This document shows, piece after piece, positions 1-13,078 of a DNA stretch of 64,000 nucleotides. The translations under genes were made by a program, and so were the position numbers. The notes beneath the pieces were generated by a model. That model was not told where the DNA came from and did no database searches. It saw only the letters and a program-made list of their open reading frames with translations. The stretch spans positions 868,001-932,000 of the forward strand of contig OX637295.1 of assembly GCA_951799445.1 (NCBI GenBank). The letters run 5' to 3'. The stretch's first letter is position 1, and each line of letters begins with the position of its first letter. The DNA comes from Pseudisothecium myosuroides (lineage: Eukaryota; Streptophyta; Bryopsida; Hypnales; Lembophyllaceae).

Positions 1-113
1 AAAATAATTTTACAAAAATATAAACTATTAATAATAGCAACTTATTTAGGTTTTATTTAACTTCAAAGTATTGTCAACACCAAAATTTGGTGCCTCGGGC
101 ATTTAGGGGTTAT
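1..113. mobile_element. Right end of a TTAA-type TIR element
   Basis: The stretch ends in the motif CATTTAGGGGTTAT and is close to the reverse complement of the left end of the element that starts at 3299 (shared block: AAATTTGGTGCCTCGGGC and its flank). It is therefore the right end of an element that begins before the window. It appears to be inserted into an older element that continues at 114, because the sequence after 113 matches an internal part of the 58861-59793 element. The target reads TTAT rather than TTAA. Confidence 0.6.
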
Positions 114-1028
114 TAGAAGGTGGGGATGAGGAATATATTTCATGTGCACTAAATTTCATGACAATTGGAAATAAGAATCAAAAGTTATGTCCTAATATGT
201 TACTTTTTTTTTAGTAGGGCAATCTGGGCAGATAAAAAAAAAATCACTTTTTCAAAAACAAAAATTTGAAATTGTCTTTTTAGATTTATAACTATGTGGA
301 AATCTTTGAATCATTCCATTTGGATCAATGAGTCAAAAGTTATGAGGAATTTTAGTTTGCGGGCAGTTATAAATTTTCTACACTAAAATAAAGTTTGAAG
401 TCGTTTATTTCACTCAATTTTGAATATTTTTGGAAAAAAATAAAATCATAGGATGTATGTCTAAGAAAATTATATTCAAAGACGAATTCAAAAAAGAATT
501 GATAAATGAAATAATAAAACACAATACAAGATTTTTTATTACAACATTACAAATCATAATTTAATAAAGTTTATTTTATCAAATTTATTCCATAATTAAC
601 TTCTTCAAAATTTAGTGTTTTGAATCATTCTCTACTTCTTTCTACTTACTATTTTTTTCCTATATGTTGAACAATTCCAAATGATTTGAATTTTTTCAAG
701 CATGTAGCCAACTTGCCTTGAAAAATGAATCCAAAGATTAACCACCATGTTAGATATTTTTTCATACAAATGTGACCTTGTGAAGTGCAACTGCCGAATT
801 GTAGGAACAAAAAAAGGATTTTTGTAATTTCAAAGGCTAATATCTTGCAATCCACATGGTGAAAAATTCTGAAACTTTTTCCACATCTTTTTAAACCGGA
901 CTACTACAAGAACCTACAATTAAATGCATCCAAAAATGTTTTTTTTTCCAAAGCTTGATATTCGTGCTCAAAATGGCAGTTTTCAAGCGTTTTGGGGAAA
1001 AATATAGTCAAGGAACTTAAGGGGTTAA
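114..1028. mobile_element. Interrupted TTAA-type element, relative of 58861-59793
   Basis: From AGAAGGTGGGGATGAGG onward the sequence parallels the 58861-59793 element for several hundred bases and ends in GGGGTTAA at 1028. Its own left end is missing, replaced by the inserted element at 1-113. The content is non-coding and AT-rich. The short open frames inside it are not conserved between copies. Confidence 0.6.
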
Positions 1029-3298
1029 CAGGCAATGACCAACTTCTGAAACTTTACCCAATATCCAAAGCTATGAAGTCAATATATGTATGCTATGGTT
1101 CTCAATTGGATACCTATGACAACCTAGGAAAACACCACATTAAATATCAATCCATATTGTGTATTTAAAATTGTTGTAAGCACATCCCGACTGGCTTCTG
1201 AACAGCTAAAACAGAGTGAAGACGGTAACTCTGAAAAGGCATACAATGAAGTCAAACACAAACAATCTTACCAAATAGTGTGTGATGGCTTTTGGAACAG
1301 AATCATTCATGCTCTTTCGCACAATGTTGTAGTAAGACTTCAATAGACGGAGGGAGCATGTATTATGCAATATGAGGGACTTGATTAGTGGAATTGGTTC
1401 CATGTTAAATCATGAAGCAGGGCAAGCGCTAAGGGATCAAGAGGCCAAAGTTAGACCTCATGGTCTAAAAAGGAAAAAATTGACGCCAAAGACTAGTTCT
1501 TGTAGTTCACTGTACCGTTTTATTGTTCATTGGAAACTATCCATGTGTTTCAAAAAAAAAGAAGTTGGACCTCATGTTTCTTAGATTTAACTTTAATGTG
1601 CACAAAGTAATTAAGGAAGATTTGATAATTATTTCAGAACTTGATGACTTTTACATTGCTGGCATTTCTTACAAGCAATCTTCATAGGCTTTGGATTCCT
1701 TTGTAGTTATCAATCTTGCCTTTGCAGTCGCTGTGGGGATGAGAAGAGCATCCAAGTAAATGATGAGAGCAAGGATCAAACCATTTGCTTGAAAAAAGTA
1801 TATTGTTTCTACAATTTTTCCATTTAGACAAGCCAATTTGACGTCCATGTGCATGCATTCACAACCATATTGAACAACTAGAGAAACAAGACGTTGAACA
1901 ACTCCCCTCTTCATGACAGGCGCAAAAATTTCCTAAAATCTAAACCAAATTGCTGAAGGTTTCTACAAGCCCAAAGTTGAGCCTTATATTACATAGGCAC
2001 AGTTGCTTTGATTAGAATCAAAATGCAATCATAATTTATCTGTAATTTGAATCTTAGTCAAAGAGAAACACCTAACAAACAATCATTCCGTACGTACTCC
2101 CATAATATAAAAGTTTGTTAGCAATTGCGTCACGCTTGGGTGTTCTCATCCAAATTACTAATTCTACAGGCACTAGAAAAACTTTCCAAGATCACGTACA
2201 TCAAGCATTCAAGAAGCACTCCGCAAAAAAACCCACTAAGAAAACTAAAAATTTCCAAGCATAAGTTTGCACTGCAAAAAAGCCAGAAACAAGAAAACTA
2301 TTCTATATGAAGCAAGTGTCAAATACTAAAACACAAGCTTAACCTCAAACACTTAACCCTCAAAAAACAAAATATCAACCAAAGCAAAATAGAAAATCAA
2401 AATACACCCTAAACTTGATCATAAATTGTATAAGTGATAACTTAGCTAATTAGTTAACAGATGGATTGTTGATTGTAATGATAGCCACGCCGTCTACGCC
2501 TATGTCCACGGTGACATTTTACATCGTGGCAGACCAAATCCTCAATAATGTTGCACCTTCCAATTGCTTGTGAATAGATGTTCCAATTACGGTTTTACAG
2601 AAACCACAAATGACACAGTTGTGGGTTCGAGTTGAGTTCCTTCAATAATTATTTTCAACACGTAAAGGTCCAAATTTCAACTCTCCTGTAGAAATGAAGG
2701 AGAAATGTTTGTTGTATTTCCGTAAATAGGCTATCATATTTTTGCAGGACCACCTATGCCACATTACTGTGCAAGGATGGTGACGTCAAGACCTCTGGGT
2801 GACAACTTTGTTCAATTAAATACATTTATTTGCACAGTCTCCCACGCATTATATGAAATATGGTTTCTTGCTTTTGCCTTATTTTGTGATCACTTGCATG
2901 TTAGTCAGTGGTCCACAATAGGGGAATCTAAGCAGTTGTTTCAAAAAAATTGCATTCTATTCATATAAAGTCGGAAAAATATAAAACCAATTTTCTTGGT
3001 TTCCTAACCTAGTTCCTATCAAGCACACATAATTTTTTTTTCTATACACCCTTTAGATTAAGAGATCCGAAACAAGTGTCCAATTTAGGTATTTCTACCT
3101 TACCCCAATACCACAAGTCCTTGGTCTTGTCTTCACTTTGAACCTTGATTTTTTCAGGTTTTGGCCTTGTGGGGAAGGGACAAAAAACATGTTTTAGAAA
3201 CACCTTTTTTACATATTAGAGTTAATTATAAAGTTCTCCCCAATTTGTACTACGGGTGTCAAGAGTAGTGTCAAGAATAGTGTCATAAATAGTGGTAT
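1029..3298. other. AT-rich intergenic DNA, no gene seen
   Basis: Only short open frames (under about 85 codons) with no recognisable domain are present on either strand. No splice-consistent exon chain, RNA gene or clear terminal repeat was found. The block 2480-2900 is slightly less AT-rich but shows no family resemblance that I recognise. Confidence 0.5.
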
Positions 3299-3943
3299 TT
3301 AACCCCTAAATGCCCGAGGCACCAAATTCTGGTGTCGGCAATACTTTGAAGTTAAATAAAACCTAACCAAGTTGCTATTTTTAGCAACTTAAGTTTTTGT
3401 AAAATTCTTTTTGAAGTCTAGCTTTAGCTTCAAAAGTCCAATTTTGAAAATGATGGATTATGATTTTTCTACTCAAGATTTTGTGCAAGGGTACCCATTG
3501 CAATCTTGACTTTCTGTAGTGTTGAGGGCTCTTGGAAATGAGCCTCAAATACACTAGATCTTGGAGAAAAAATCACATTAGAAATTCTTTTAAAAAAATT
3601 GTAGAGTAGATTTTGAGAAGCCATAAATTGATTGGCATTATGCATGTCATGCCCTTTAGCCTCATATTTTTTTGGTGGCCAACTTTTTAGATTTGATATG
3701 TGAAAAAAGGATTGAAAGAATTTCTTGGTTTTAACACCTTCATGTTCAAACATTATAATCTTTCAATTCATAAGTGATATTGTTGTGTTTTCTTTTCCTA
3801 TGTGATCTTTAACATGTCTAGTTTGAATTTGTACGGTTACAATTCAAAAAAAATTGATACAACTTATCAATATGTTGACTTTTTGTTCAATTTAGAGCAA
3901 ATTTCAGGAAGCTCAAAACAGGCCTTGGGCATTTAGGGGTTAA
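3299..3943. mobile_element. TTAA-flanked TIR element (subfamily 'ATGCCC')
   Basis: The left end reads TTAACCCCTAAATGCCCGAG and the right end is its near-perfect complement (CTTGGGCATTTAGGGGTTAA), so the element is bounded by TTAA on both sides. It is about 645 bp long with no transposase frame. The right TTAA is shared with the next element, so the two elements sit back to back on one target. TTAA targets and ends starting CCC are the hallmark of the piggyBac superfamily; assignment to that superfamily is an inference. Confidence 0.7.
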
Positions 3944-4853
3944 CCCCTAAAGGACCAAGGCCTTTTTTTGCCAAAAAACACTCAAAACTACCATTTCTAC
4001 AGCAAAGAGTAAAAAAAATTGAAAATTGTTTTTTTTCACATCTGACTATAGGATCTTACACCTAACTAATATGAGAGTATATGGAAAATATTTCAAAAAT
4101 TTTGACCGCACAGATTGCAAGATATTTGCGTTTAAAGTGAAAAAACGGCAAGTTTTTCAACACATTGCAAGACTAGATCTTTTGACTTTGAACATTTCTA
4201 ACTTAAAATTTTTGCACTACAAAGTTTTGAGCTTTAAATCTTTATAGTGGAGAATTGCGTTGAGAGTCTAGGGAAAAAAAATTCAAAAAAACTTAATTAT
4301 CAGTCTTAAAAAAATTGTTAAGTAGAAGTAGATACAAGATAGAAGGAAAATCTAAAATATTCATATATTTAAGATAGAATTAAAATGCACTAATCCCGAT
4401 GGTGAGATTGTTCTAGCAAGTAAACTAAACCATGTAAAAAAAATTTTGAAAAATTTGAAAAAATGCATTCAAAAATGAAACATACAAGTTATTTTTTCAA
4501 GAAGATGCTTTAACTACCCAAAAAACAAGAATGTCCATAACTTTCTCATAACAAATCCAAATGAAATGAATCAAACTTTTCCAAATAGACAAAAATAAAA
4601 TCTATGAGAAAAAAAATATTTAAAAAAAATTCAAATTTTTGCATTTTTTTTGCTGCCCGGGCTGCCCCAAGACCTTGTTTTGAGCTTATTTGGTCATAAC
4701 TGTTGTTTTTCCAGGCACCGATTGTGAAAAAAATTATATTCCCACAAAGCTTATTAGTTTTTCTAACTTTTAAAAAAGTTTAAAAAAAGTTTAAAAAAAG
4801 TTTTAAAGAATCGCATTTGTCCTCCGAAGGGACAACAATCCTTTAGGGGTTAA
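3940..4853. mobile_element. TTAA-flanked TIR element (subfamily 'AGGACC')
   Basis: The left end reads TTAACCCCTAAAGGACCAAG and the right end reads CCTTTAGGGGTTAA. Its internal sequence (a CCAAAAAACACTCAAAA block, then GTAGGATCTTACAC-like and TTTAAAGTGAAAA blocks) recurs in the same order in the elements at 11178, 13962, 41438 (inverted) and 54988. It is non-coding, about 914 bp, and probably mobilised in trans if it was ever active. Confidence 0.7.
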
Positions 4854-5611
4854 CTAAGAATTGTACAAAAGAAACACAACACCGAACTCCATCAGACCCC
4901 AATTTTGGTGCTTCAAGGAGTTTCATCCTTGTTTTTTCTCAAACTTCTGGTCCCTCAGTTCACACTTTATGATTAACTCTACTGAACAGATGATTTGCAT
5001 GACAGATTCTCAGGACACTCAAAGGACTGTAGCAGCAACGTGTGCAACCAGAGCGGATAGAGTATACTGTGTCCATGAGTGGCCTCCTCGGAATCCTTCT
5101 AAGTTGACAAATCCAAGTTATCCAGCAATGGACATGATGCATGGACGACAAATTTTGCATGAAGAAAACAGAAAAGTGTGTAGTACTTCACCTCTGAGCC
5201 AAGAGAACAGCGTTAAATAGCTAAGAGGCCAGTAAGTAGACCACCAAACAAGTACTGGTGCTGTATGGTCACTTTCAAACATTCAATACTTGGATTAATG
5301 CTAGTGTACAGATTTATTAATTTTGTTCCCGGAAAGAATGTGACATTGCAGTCGTATGGGGTGGAATGCACCCAAAAAAAAATCGGTCGCTAATTGTGTG
5401 CAGAGAGCATATCGTCACTCACCACAGGCAGAGCAAAGGAGATGCTAGCCACACCTTATTATGTTCTCATATCATCGTGCCCGTTTAGTCTCTCGCTCGA
5501 TACTTATCATCGCTATTGTAATGGTACACGTTGGCGGCACTGCAAGACAAAGAACATAGGTGATGGTCGGAGATTGTCCAGGTTAAATCCATGAATCATA
5601 AGGTAGAGAAC
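4854..5611. other. 3' flank of the NDL gene
   Basis: Base composition rises sharply at the end of the transposon at 4853. No conserved protein is visible. A 119-codon open frame on the plus strand (4861-5220) has no recognisable domain and begins right at the transposon boundary. Position suggests 3' UTR and downstream sequence of the minus-strand NDL gene that ends at 5612. Confidence 0.5.
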
Positions 5612-8151
5612 CTATGAAGATACACGAGTCTTGATAGGCTTCAGCTTGAGGCCGAGACTTTCTGGTGACAGCAGCTCGGCGGGCATGCAAGGAGGACTCA
5701 GAGGGCTTTTCGGGCTGGAAGTCAGAGATAGTAAGGGGCGTTGATAAAACGCATAGCCTGTGAGGAACAGCTCAATTGGGACTAGCATGGCCTGTGGCCG
5801 CTCCTCCGTTACTAAAGATCCACATCCTTCAACCTGTGACAAACGTGTGGAATGGTCAGAGCACTGGATATTGAAGATGGCGGAAGAAATCACGTTGCGA
5901 AGGGTACCACGGCATGTTCATCTCACCTCAATCAACGCATTATAACGTCTGTTCATGGCGTTGCTAATGTGCACAGCTTCACGGTGGAAAGGTGACTGTT
6001 CACCAACCAATATCAGCGTGCGGCACTTCATTTTTTTCAGATTCTCCGTTAAATCCCGCCTTTGGTGAAGCGCTTGCAGGTAACGCAAAACATTCTTACT
6101 ACGTCTGTCATCCATGTACTGCATAGATCACCACGAAAACAAACGGGATCAGGCACGCAGCGGAGGACTTAATGAAATAAGCAAATTAACTGCTTAACAC
6201 AAACTCAATAACTACCTTAAGTATCACAAGCATAATACAAAGTCTTCCGTAAAATTAGACTGTTTCGAGACGTTCCAACGACATAGCATTCTTAAGAGAA
6301 TTTCCAACATGATTCATTGGGAGATCTCTATTACAAGCACATGAATACAGTCAATTTTTGCTGATAACACTCTCAAAAAATCTAGCCTACTTACTCGACG
6401 TATCGTCGTTAGAGCGTCTGCCCCATCTTCTGAAATAGCTGCATCACGAACTTCCTGGAAAAGCAAGCAGTGTCGTAAGCAAGCTACTCCAATGCATATC
6501 CTCGAAGAACATACCGGTAATTTAGCTAAAATGATACCATTCAAATGAAACGCGTTATCTAGATAAACATTGAACATGCCTTCCCCAATCTCCGCTCCTC
6601 TTTTGCACGAAGCAAAGGCCCAACAACATCTCGCATTGCAGAAGGCAGCATGCTTACCAAGGTGAAGTATCGCTGGAATAACCTCTCCTTGACAAACCCA
6701 GTCATTCCGCAAAAGTAAAGTAGGCTGATCATAGCCTGTACCAAACAGCACAATGCCCAAAGTTAGCCATGTGCGTCTCCCGAATATTAGGGGTAGCGTC
6801 AAGTATGTGAACTCAAAACCAAAAGCATTCGCTAGAAAGTGAAATGGACCTGATTGTGCATCCATTCTGTCCACGATGGGGTTCGAGCAAGAGGTGACAC
6901 AAGGATCAACCCTAATGCTCGGTCTGGGTGCTTGCACTGCACACCGCCAAGAAAGTTCATGTAAGTCGGATGTATGTTTACGTGCAAATTTCACAATAGA
7001 AAGTTCACACGATTGTATCTGCTTCCATATGCAAGGAAAACCCAAAGATTTGGATTTAGATCATACCGCAAACAAACTGAGGATATACGCTCCACCTGTA
7101 ACTCCCAGGCCGATCACTTCCTCCAGCCTGCAATGCACATGAACACAATCGAAACAGTTCAGGCTGATCCGTAATGCACCTATGCTATAAATGACCGATT
7201 TGATGGATTATATTGTGAAAAATATATGCCCAGATGGGATCAGATTTGATAACAACATAATCAGTGAAGAACATTGCATGTGTTGATCGGAAAATCGATA
7301 AAACTGAACAAAAGGAAGTCCCATTATAACCTACTCCAAACTGTTAAAAAAAAGGAAACTTTCACTCGGACCCTTCACAGGTTAAGTCCGCAGCAATCAT
7401 CTTGCCACTAGTTTCACATCCCCGAGAACAAAAGCTGGGTCGGAGCAGAACTCTGCTACGCAGCCAGTGCTTACCCAAAATAGTCCAGCACTTCCGCCAC
7501 TTGATCCGCTAAGTCATCCACCGATGGTGCGGATTCTTGAGAAACGCTGTCAGGTGCCCCAATCTGGCCAATATCGCGAACATAGAAGCTCAGCGGACTC
7601 GAACTACCAACCCGTTGCAAAGCATTCACATGGATACTACAACATGCCGATTATTTGATTTAAAACCCAGATTCCTTCACCCAGAAACACGTACCTCGTG
7701 ACCGGGTGGGTCGATATGGAAAATGCAAAAATTGTGGAAGAGCACCGAGGAAGCTTCTAGGCAGGAGAAAAGTCCCTCAAAGCAGGACAGATCTGTATGC
7801 ATCCCAGCATACATCGTCAGGCCTCTGCATTTCTTGTGCCACATCCTTGCCTCGAGATTCAATCATCTGATTAGCAAATGCAAGAAAAATACGCAACATG
7901 GCTCAACACGGCCCCCTCGTACGATGTGCAAACGATGTCGTTTCACAATGTTTTTAACCCTAATACCTATTCGGGGTACATGACTTACAGTTGAGTCCGA
8001 CATCAGGGTAGGTGATGAGGGCCGGCTTGTCTTGATCTCCGCAAACGGCGACTGAAATGTGGCCATATGAGGTCGGCACCATATACTCCTGCCCAGTCAA
8101 CGAAGAAACCGTTAGTCCAATTGAAGAGACTTCGAAACACAGCGCCGTCAC
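5612..8151 (-). CDS. NDL: NDL / NDRG-family protein (multi-exon)
   Basis: Plant N-MYC DOWNREGULATED-LIKE protein: an alpha/beta-hydrolase fold without an expected catalytic triad. In Arabidopsis, NDL proteins bind the G-protein beta-gamma dimer and affect auxin transport. Exons, read with GT-AG ends and continuous phase: about 8151-7989, 7792-7695, 7563-7475, 7127-7067, 6936-6850, 6735-6658, 6454-6395, 6118-5927 and 5833-5612. Recognisable family blocks in order are [131 protein letters not shown] and the C-terminus [19 protein letters not shown] followed by TAG. About 350 residues in total, the usual family length. The exact start is unresolved: the frame opens near 8151 without a good ATG, so a short upstream coding exon or a later ATG is possible. 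The family call is near certain. Confidence 0.93.
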
Positions 8152-9240
8152 CCATTCTCAAACACCAACACTGCTCGTCGCCCGTCTACCAAACCGTCCA
8201 CCTAGCGATGGAAGCCACTTCCTGATTACGCTGCACCACGTTATTCTTTCCGCGCTACGACTCCCAGCAACCGAATACCTATCTCCACGTCTCTCCCTTA
8301 TTTCGCAATTGCACATGGATTCTCCATCGACCCTTACCATTCTCTCCCTAAATACAAAACGAAAGCGAAAACGCACACCCCATACCATAACATTACACCC
8401 TGTAATATCACACCCCCAAAACATAACGGAACCCAACCTCTGTCTGTACCTGCCCACCCCACGGCGCAATGTCCATATCCACCGCGACGGAATCATCGCA
8501 ATCCGCGTGCTCCATTGCCCGTGCTCCCAAACCCCAAAACGGGTAATATCATGCACCTCCCCCCTCGTTCTCCTACATCGTACGCGCCTGCTCGTTGCAA
8601 GCCCTCCTGCACCCACTCGACGTACCCCAAACGCTGCACCCCCGTGAGGAACCCGGGCCACCAAACGCAATGCAATGCAATGCAATTGCGTATCTTGGTG
8701 TCTGGGTGTGGATCCCGATGTGTTCGTTGTGCGTTCTCTCGTGTTGCAGACTTGCAGTGCACTGGGGATTGGAAGAGCTAGGCGACGGCGACGGCGAAGG
8801 CGAGGGATTGGGTCCCTGAAACTCAGCGCTGTATGCCGAATTGGGTCCGTGAGCGGAGATGCCGCCTTGCGAGGCTGGATGTGAGCTGGCTCTTGGTCTG
8901 TTTCGAGCATGGCGTGCCAGGGGAGAAGGATGTGAGTGATGAGTGCAGGGGCTGCAGTTGCCATCTCAGCCCGTCTGTCTGACACAACAGTCGTCTTCTC
9001 TCATAAGACAGTCACAGGCGCGGGCTGTCAGTGGCTGACTGTGTGCACAGGAGGGCAGGTTTGTCGTCGCCTTTGGCTTGCAGCGTCCACGGCTGCGTTG
9101 GCTTTTCCGGAAACTGCGAAACAGTGGGAAGGACTCCACTCGCATTGGATTCCTGGTTCTGCGCTGTGGGCGTTCAGGTTTACTGATTGTTGGGAGGCAG
9201 CGGGTTGGCTCGAGGCGTAGCGTAGCTTCCTGAAATAGGC
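8152..9240 (-). promoter_or_regulatory. GC-rich upstream region of the NDL gene
   Basis: This is the most GC- and CpG-rich stretch outside the glycosyltransferase genes. It includes a purine-rich GGCGAC/GGCGAAGG run at about 8781-8805 and a TGCAA microrepeat at about 8670-8690. It lies just upstream of the first recognised NDL exon on the minus strand and probably holds the promoter, 5' UTR and perhaps a leader exon. Long open frames on both strands (for example 8158-8985 minus) overlap each other and look like by-products of high GC. Composition drops abruptly at about 9240. Confidence 0.45.
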
Positions 9241-11177
9241 CTTCCGCAACGGTCAGGGCGAGGGGTTTATGGGAAACCAGCCTAGGACAGGCAGGCAGAA
9301 TGAGTGGGTTGGCATGTTGGCACTCATTCTTGAAAAAATTTAAATTTTTTCCCACGAAAGGACAAATGTGCGAAATGGGGAGAGCAATTGAAATTCTCTT
9401 GTTGTTGTTTTTGAAACATATGGACAATTTTTATTGCAAGGAAAAGAGTACACAGAACCAAAAGACCTCATCCTTGGCAAAAAAATTTAAGCTATCTAAA
9501 GTAGAAGCACCAGTAACCAACCACGTCCAGTACCCAACTTGTACGGGGTGCTATTTTCAACCAAGGGTGGAACTCAAGCTTGGAATGTGTGTTTTTTGTC
9601 CTTTTCAAGGTAGAGACTAATAAGGTCATGACACATGCCCTTGAAGTAGGGAGTAAGAAAGTAGTTAGGCTATGATCAGATTGAAAGACTCTAGACATTG
9701 GCTAGTGGTCAAGAGTACTTTTTGGCTCCCAAAATTCACAATAATTCCAAATTTGGGAATAAAATTATGAAAAAAATTCTATCCCCATATTTCTTATCTT
9801 CCTACATGGGAAAAAATTCCACCACCTCATAATGCGTATGATTCGCTCCAAAATTGCTTAAATGATCGGTTATTGGTGCTTCTACCTTACTACTTTTCTA
9901 ATACAAAACAAATGAGAAACAAGCAAAAGCAAGAACCACAAAAGGCCTTGCTAGGGGCCTAAACTCAGGCTTCAAGAGGAACGAGGCCAAGAACCAAGAC
10001 CGGGAGACCAACCAAAGAAACCACTATTGCTTAAATTCTATTTTTTTTGACAAAGTATGAATTTGTTGTGATTTTTTTGAAGTGGACTTCCAAATTGGCC
10101 CAAAAGAGTCTCTAGACTATCCCCAAACCAACAAAAAGTGTATCCATAGTGGTCATTTTATTCACTTAAAGCAGTCGCAATATTTCTTAACATAGCTACA
10201 ACATGAAGGGCTTAAAAAATTACTTCTTGAGATGAATTTATATTCAAAAGGTGGAAGTTCCTATTGCAATTACTAATCACTTCATCACCATCATCCAAGA
10301 CATTGACTAATTGTGGCCACTAATTCAACCTGATGTAGCCCAAATCTCATATATTGGAAAAAAAATATGTCATGGATTGATGCAAGATTTTAATGGGTCA
10401 TTCCCTAGGTGTCTGTGATGGGTCTTTTGCATGTTATAGGTTGGATTCCCTTTTGTGGACATGAGATGCATAAATTCCAAACAAATGGTTTCATTTGGGA
10501 AAATTATTGTTTCTTAGAAATGCATATAGAAAGAGTGAAGCGGAGAACTATGAAGGCTTTCTAAATTCAATGAAGAATCTTGTCCTTGCCCAAGGGTGTG
10601 AGCAAGGGACATTACATTTCACACTCAATCCCAAGTTTCAAATCCCATTGAATTTTGAAAATCTAATTGGTGGAGAGCTAAAATTTGGAACTTGGAGCTT
10701 TACACTATGTCCCAAGTTCCAAGTCCTACATCACTCGAAACACCCTACATAGCAACATTTTTTGCAAGTTTTTGTGCCAAAAAAGCAGGACTTAGAGGCT
10801 AAATTGGGTTCAATTAAAATAAAAATCTAGCTCATCTTCCAAGTCCCAACAATTTATTGGGACGTATAAGAAAGTGGAAAATACTATATAAAGTATCTAA
10901 GTGGGTTGAATTTTTTCCAAATTTGATGCTGAAAATGCTTTCAAAATGGATTTTTGACTATTTGACTTATTTTTTGGGCACTTCATTGCTATATAATATT
11001 ATACAAGAGACAAACTAGGTCTTCGAGCTAGAACTTTAGCCTTCACACTATGAATTCCAAATTTCACATCTATTATTTGCTTTCCACCTTCTATAATCCC
11101 AAAAAATTAGGATTTGGCTTTGAATTGGGATTTAGACTAAAATTGGGACTTGGGATGTAGTCTAAAATGCCCCTAAA
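9241..11177. other. AT-rich DNA, no gene seen
   Basis: No coding signal. Between about 10610 and 11170 the phrase CCCAAGTTTCAAATCCC and a partly complementary GGGACTTGGGATGTAG suggest an eroded inverted-repeat element, but the ends cannot be fixed. Confidence 0.4.
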
Positions 11178-13078
11178 TTAACTTCTGAAGCATCAAGGTC
11201 TTTTTTTGGCCAAAAAACACTCAAAATTGCCATTTCTATTGCAAAGAGTAAAAAAATTTGAAAATTATTTTTTTTGCAAATCTAACCGCAGAATCTTACA
11301 TCTAAGTATTTAAGTAGTATAAAAATGTACGGAATATATTTAAGAGATTTTGACCTCATAGATTGCAAGATATTTGCGTTTAAAGTGAAGAAAACAAATA
11401 TTTTGCACCTTGCATCACTAGATTGATTGACTTTGAACCCTCTTAACTTAAACTTTTTGCACTACAAATTTTTATGGTGGGGAATTGAGTTAAGAGTGTA
11501 GAAAAAAAAATCAAAATAATATTTAATTTTAATTCTTAAAGAATTGTTAAGTAGAAGTAGGTACAAGATAGAAGGATAATCTAAATTATTGATATTTCTA
11601 AGATAGAATTGAAACACAATAATTGCAACGGTGAGAAATTTCTAGCAAGCAAACTAAACCACGTGAATTTATTTTTTTGAAAAATTATGAAAATTGATTT
11701 CAAAAAAGAATCCAATGCATTATTTTTTCAAGAAGTTGCTATGATTTTCCAAAAAACAAGATTCTCCATAACTTTTACATCACTTATCCAAATGAAATGA
11801 ATCAAAGCTTTCTATGTAGACAAAAATATAATCTATGAGAAAAAAAAATTAAAAACTAAAAACTAAATTTTTTGTGAATTTTTATTATTAATTGTCTGGT
11901 CTCCCCCTGTTCTAAGCTTGCTTGGCATAACTTTTGCTCCCGAGCACTGATTGAAAAAATAATAATATTCCCTCAAAGCTAATCAATTTTTCTATCTTCA
12001 AAAAAAATTTCAAAAAATCAAGACAAAAATTGATACCGTAGCCTTAGGGCAAGATCGGCGGAAATTAATTATTTTTATGAATGCCGGAAAAAAATGAAAA
12101 TGAAAATGCAAAATTGCCGAATTCAACAAAAATTAAATGACCAAGTTCTTGTAAAAAAAGAAAATGTCCAAAAATCTAGAGACCATCTACCATCAAAAAA
12201 AATTGATGGCAAAATGAAAGATTCTTTTCAATAACATATTATGAAGATGAAGGGTGAAGAGGTCGTTTTTATAATAAAATCCATTGTCCATCATAAACCC
12301 TCAAAGAGTATGGGATAATTTGAAGATGAAAATTTCACCATTCATTGTCAAAACACAGGAATTGTGTTCAAAGTAGAATTTCAGACCTTATTTTAGCATA
12401 GTAGAATAACTTTTTTCAAAAAACTTTGAACTGAATTAATGTAGGAAATCAAGCTAAATTTCATCTCCAAAAATCCGTTTTAGATTTCAAGCCTCCAATC
12501 AAAAGTTATGAATAAATTTCAAAGGGGATGTTTGAAGAAAATGTCCCTTCCAAACCCTCTTTGAAATTTGACCATAACTTTTGATTGGAGGCTTGAAATA
12601 TAAAACGGATTTTTGGAGTTGAAAGTTAGCTTGATTTCCTACATTAACTCAGTTCAAAGTTTTTTGAAAAAAGTAATTCTACTATGCCAAAATGAGGTCT
12701 GAAATTCTACTTTGAATACAATTTCTGCTTTTGACGTAACTATGAATGGTTGAGCTCCTAGTAATCCTAATTCACATATCCCACATTGTTTGTTGTACCT
12801 CCTACCACCCCAATTGTATAAAAGAGTTTGTCTTCACTACAATTACCTCATCAAATTGTGAGACTTTTGATGGAATGTGCCGAATATTAAAAATTGATTG
12901 GAATGTGATGTTGAATTTATAAAAATTAAATTTTAAAGTGCCGAATCTACTTTGGGAACTTTAATTAAATATTCGGCATCAATGTGCCGACCCTGCCCTA
13001 TGGTTACGGTATTGTAGACTTGTACCTGCCCAAAATCTAATTTTTCTATTGAAGGGACAATGGTCCTTTAGGGGTTAA
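11178..13078. mobile_element. TTAA-type element carrying a nested insertion
   Basis: It starts with a degenerate TTAA end followed by CATCAAGGTCTTTTTTTGGCC and ends in GGTCCTTTAGGGGTTAA. The internal blocks follow the same order as in the 3940-4853 copy until 12033. A second element (12034-13011) then interrupts it, after which the original right end resumes (ACCTGCCCAAAATCTAATTT). Without the insertion it would be about 920 bp, matching the other copies. Confidence 0.7.
12034..13011. mobile_element. TACCGTA-TIR foldback element nested in a TTAA element
   Basis: The left end TACCGTAGCCTTAGGGCAAG and the complement of the right end (TACCGTAACCATAGGGCAG) are clear imperfect inverted repeats, both followed by a GTCGGC/ATCGGC motif. 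The interior contains a long inverted repeat: about 12360-12538 is largely complementary to about 12545-12725. No transposase frame is present. A short relative lies at 51339-51548. Confidence 0.7.

Noticed and set aside
4861..5220. 119-codon plus-strand frame
   Set aside because: It has no family resemblance, starts a few bases from a transposon end, and is overlapped by an antisense frame. More likely NDL 3' flank.
6314..7045. 243-codon minus-strand frame
   Set aside because: It runs across introns of NDL in mostly the wrong frame. The real exons within it are in other frames and match the family.
8158..8985. Long minus-strand open frame (275 codons) upstream of NDL
   Set aside because: It overlaps several other open frames on both strands in GC-rich DNA, is highly Arg-rich with no domain, and lies where the NDL promoter/leader is expected.
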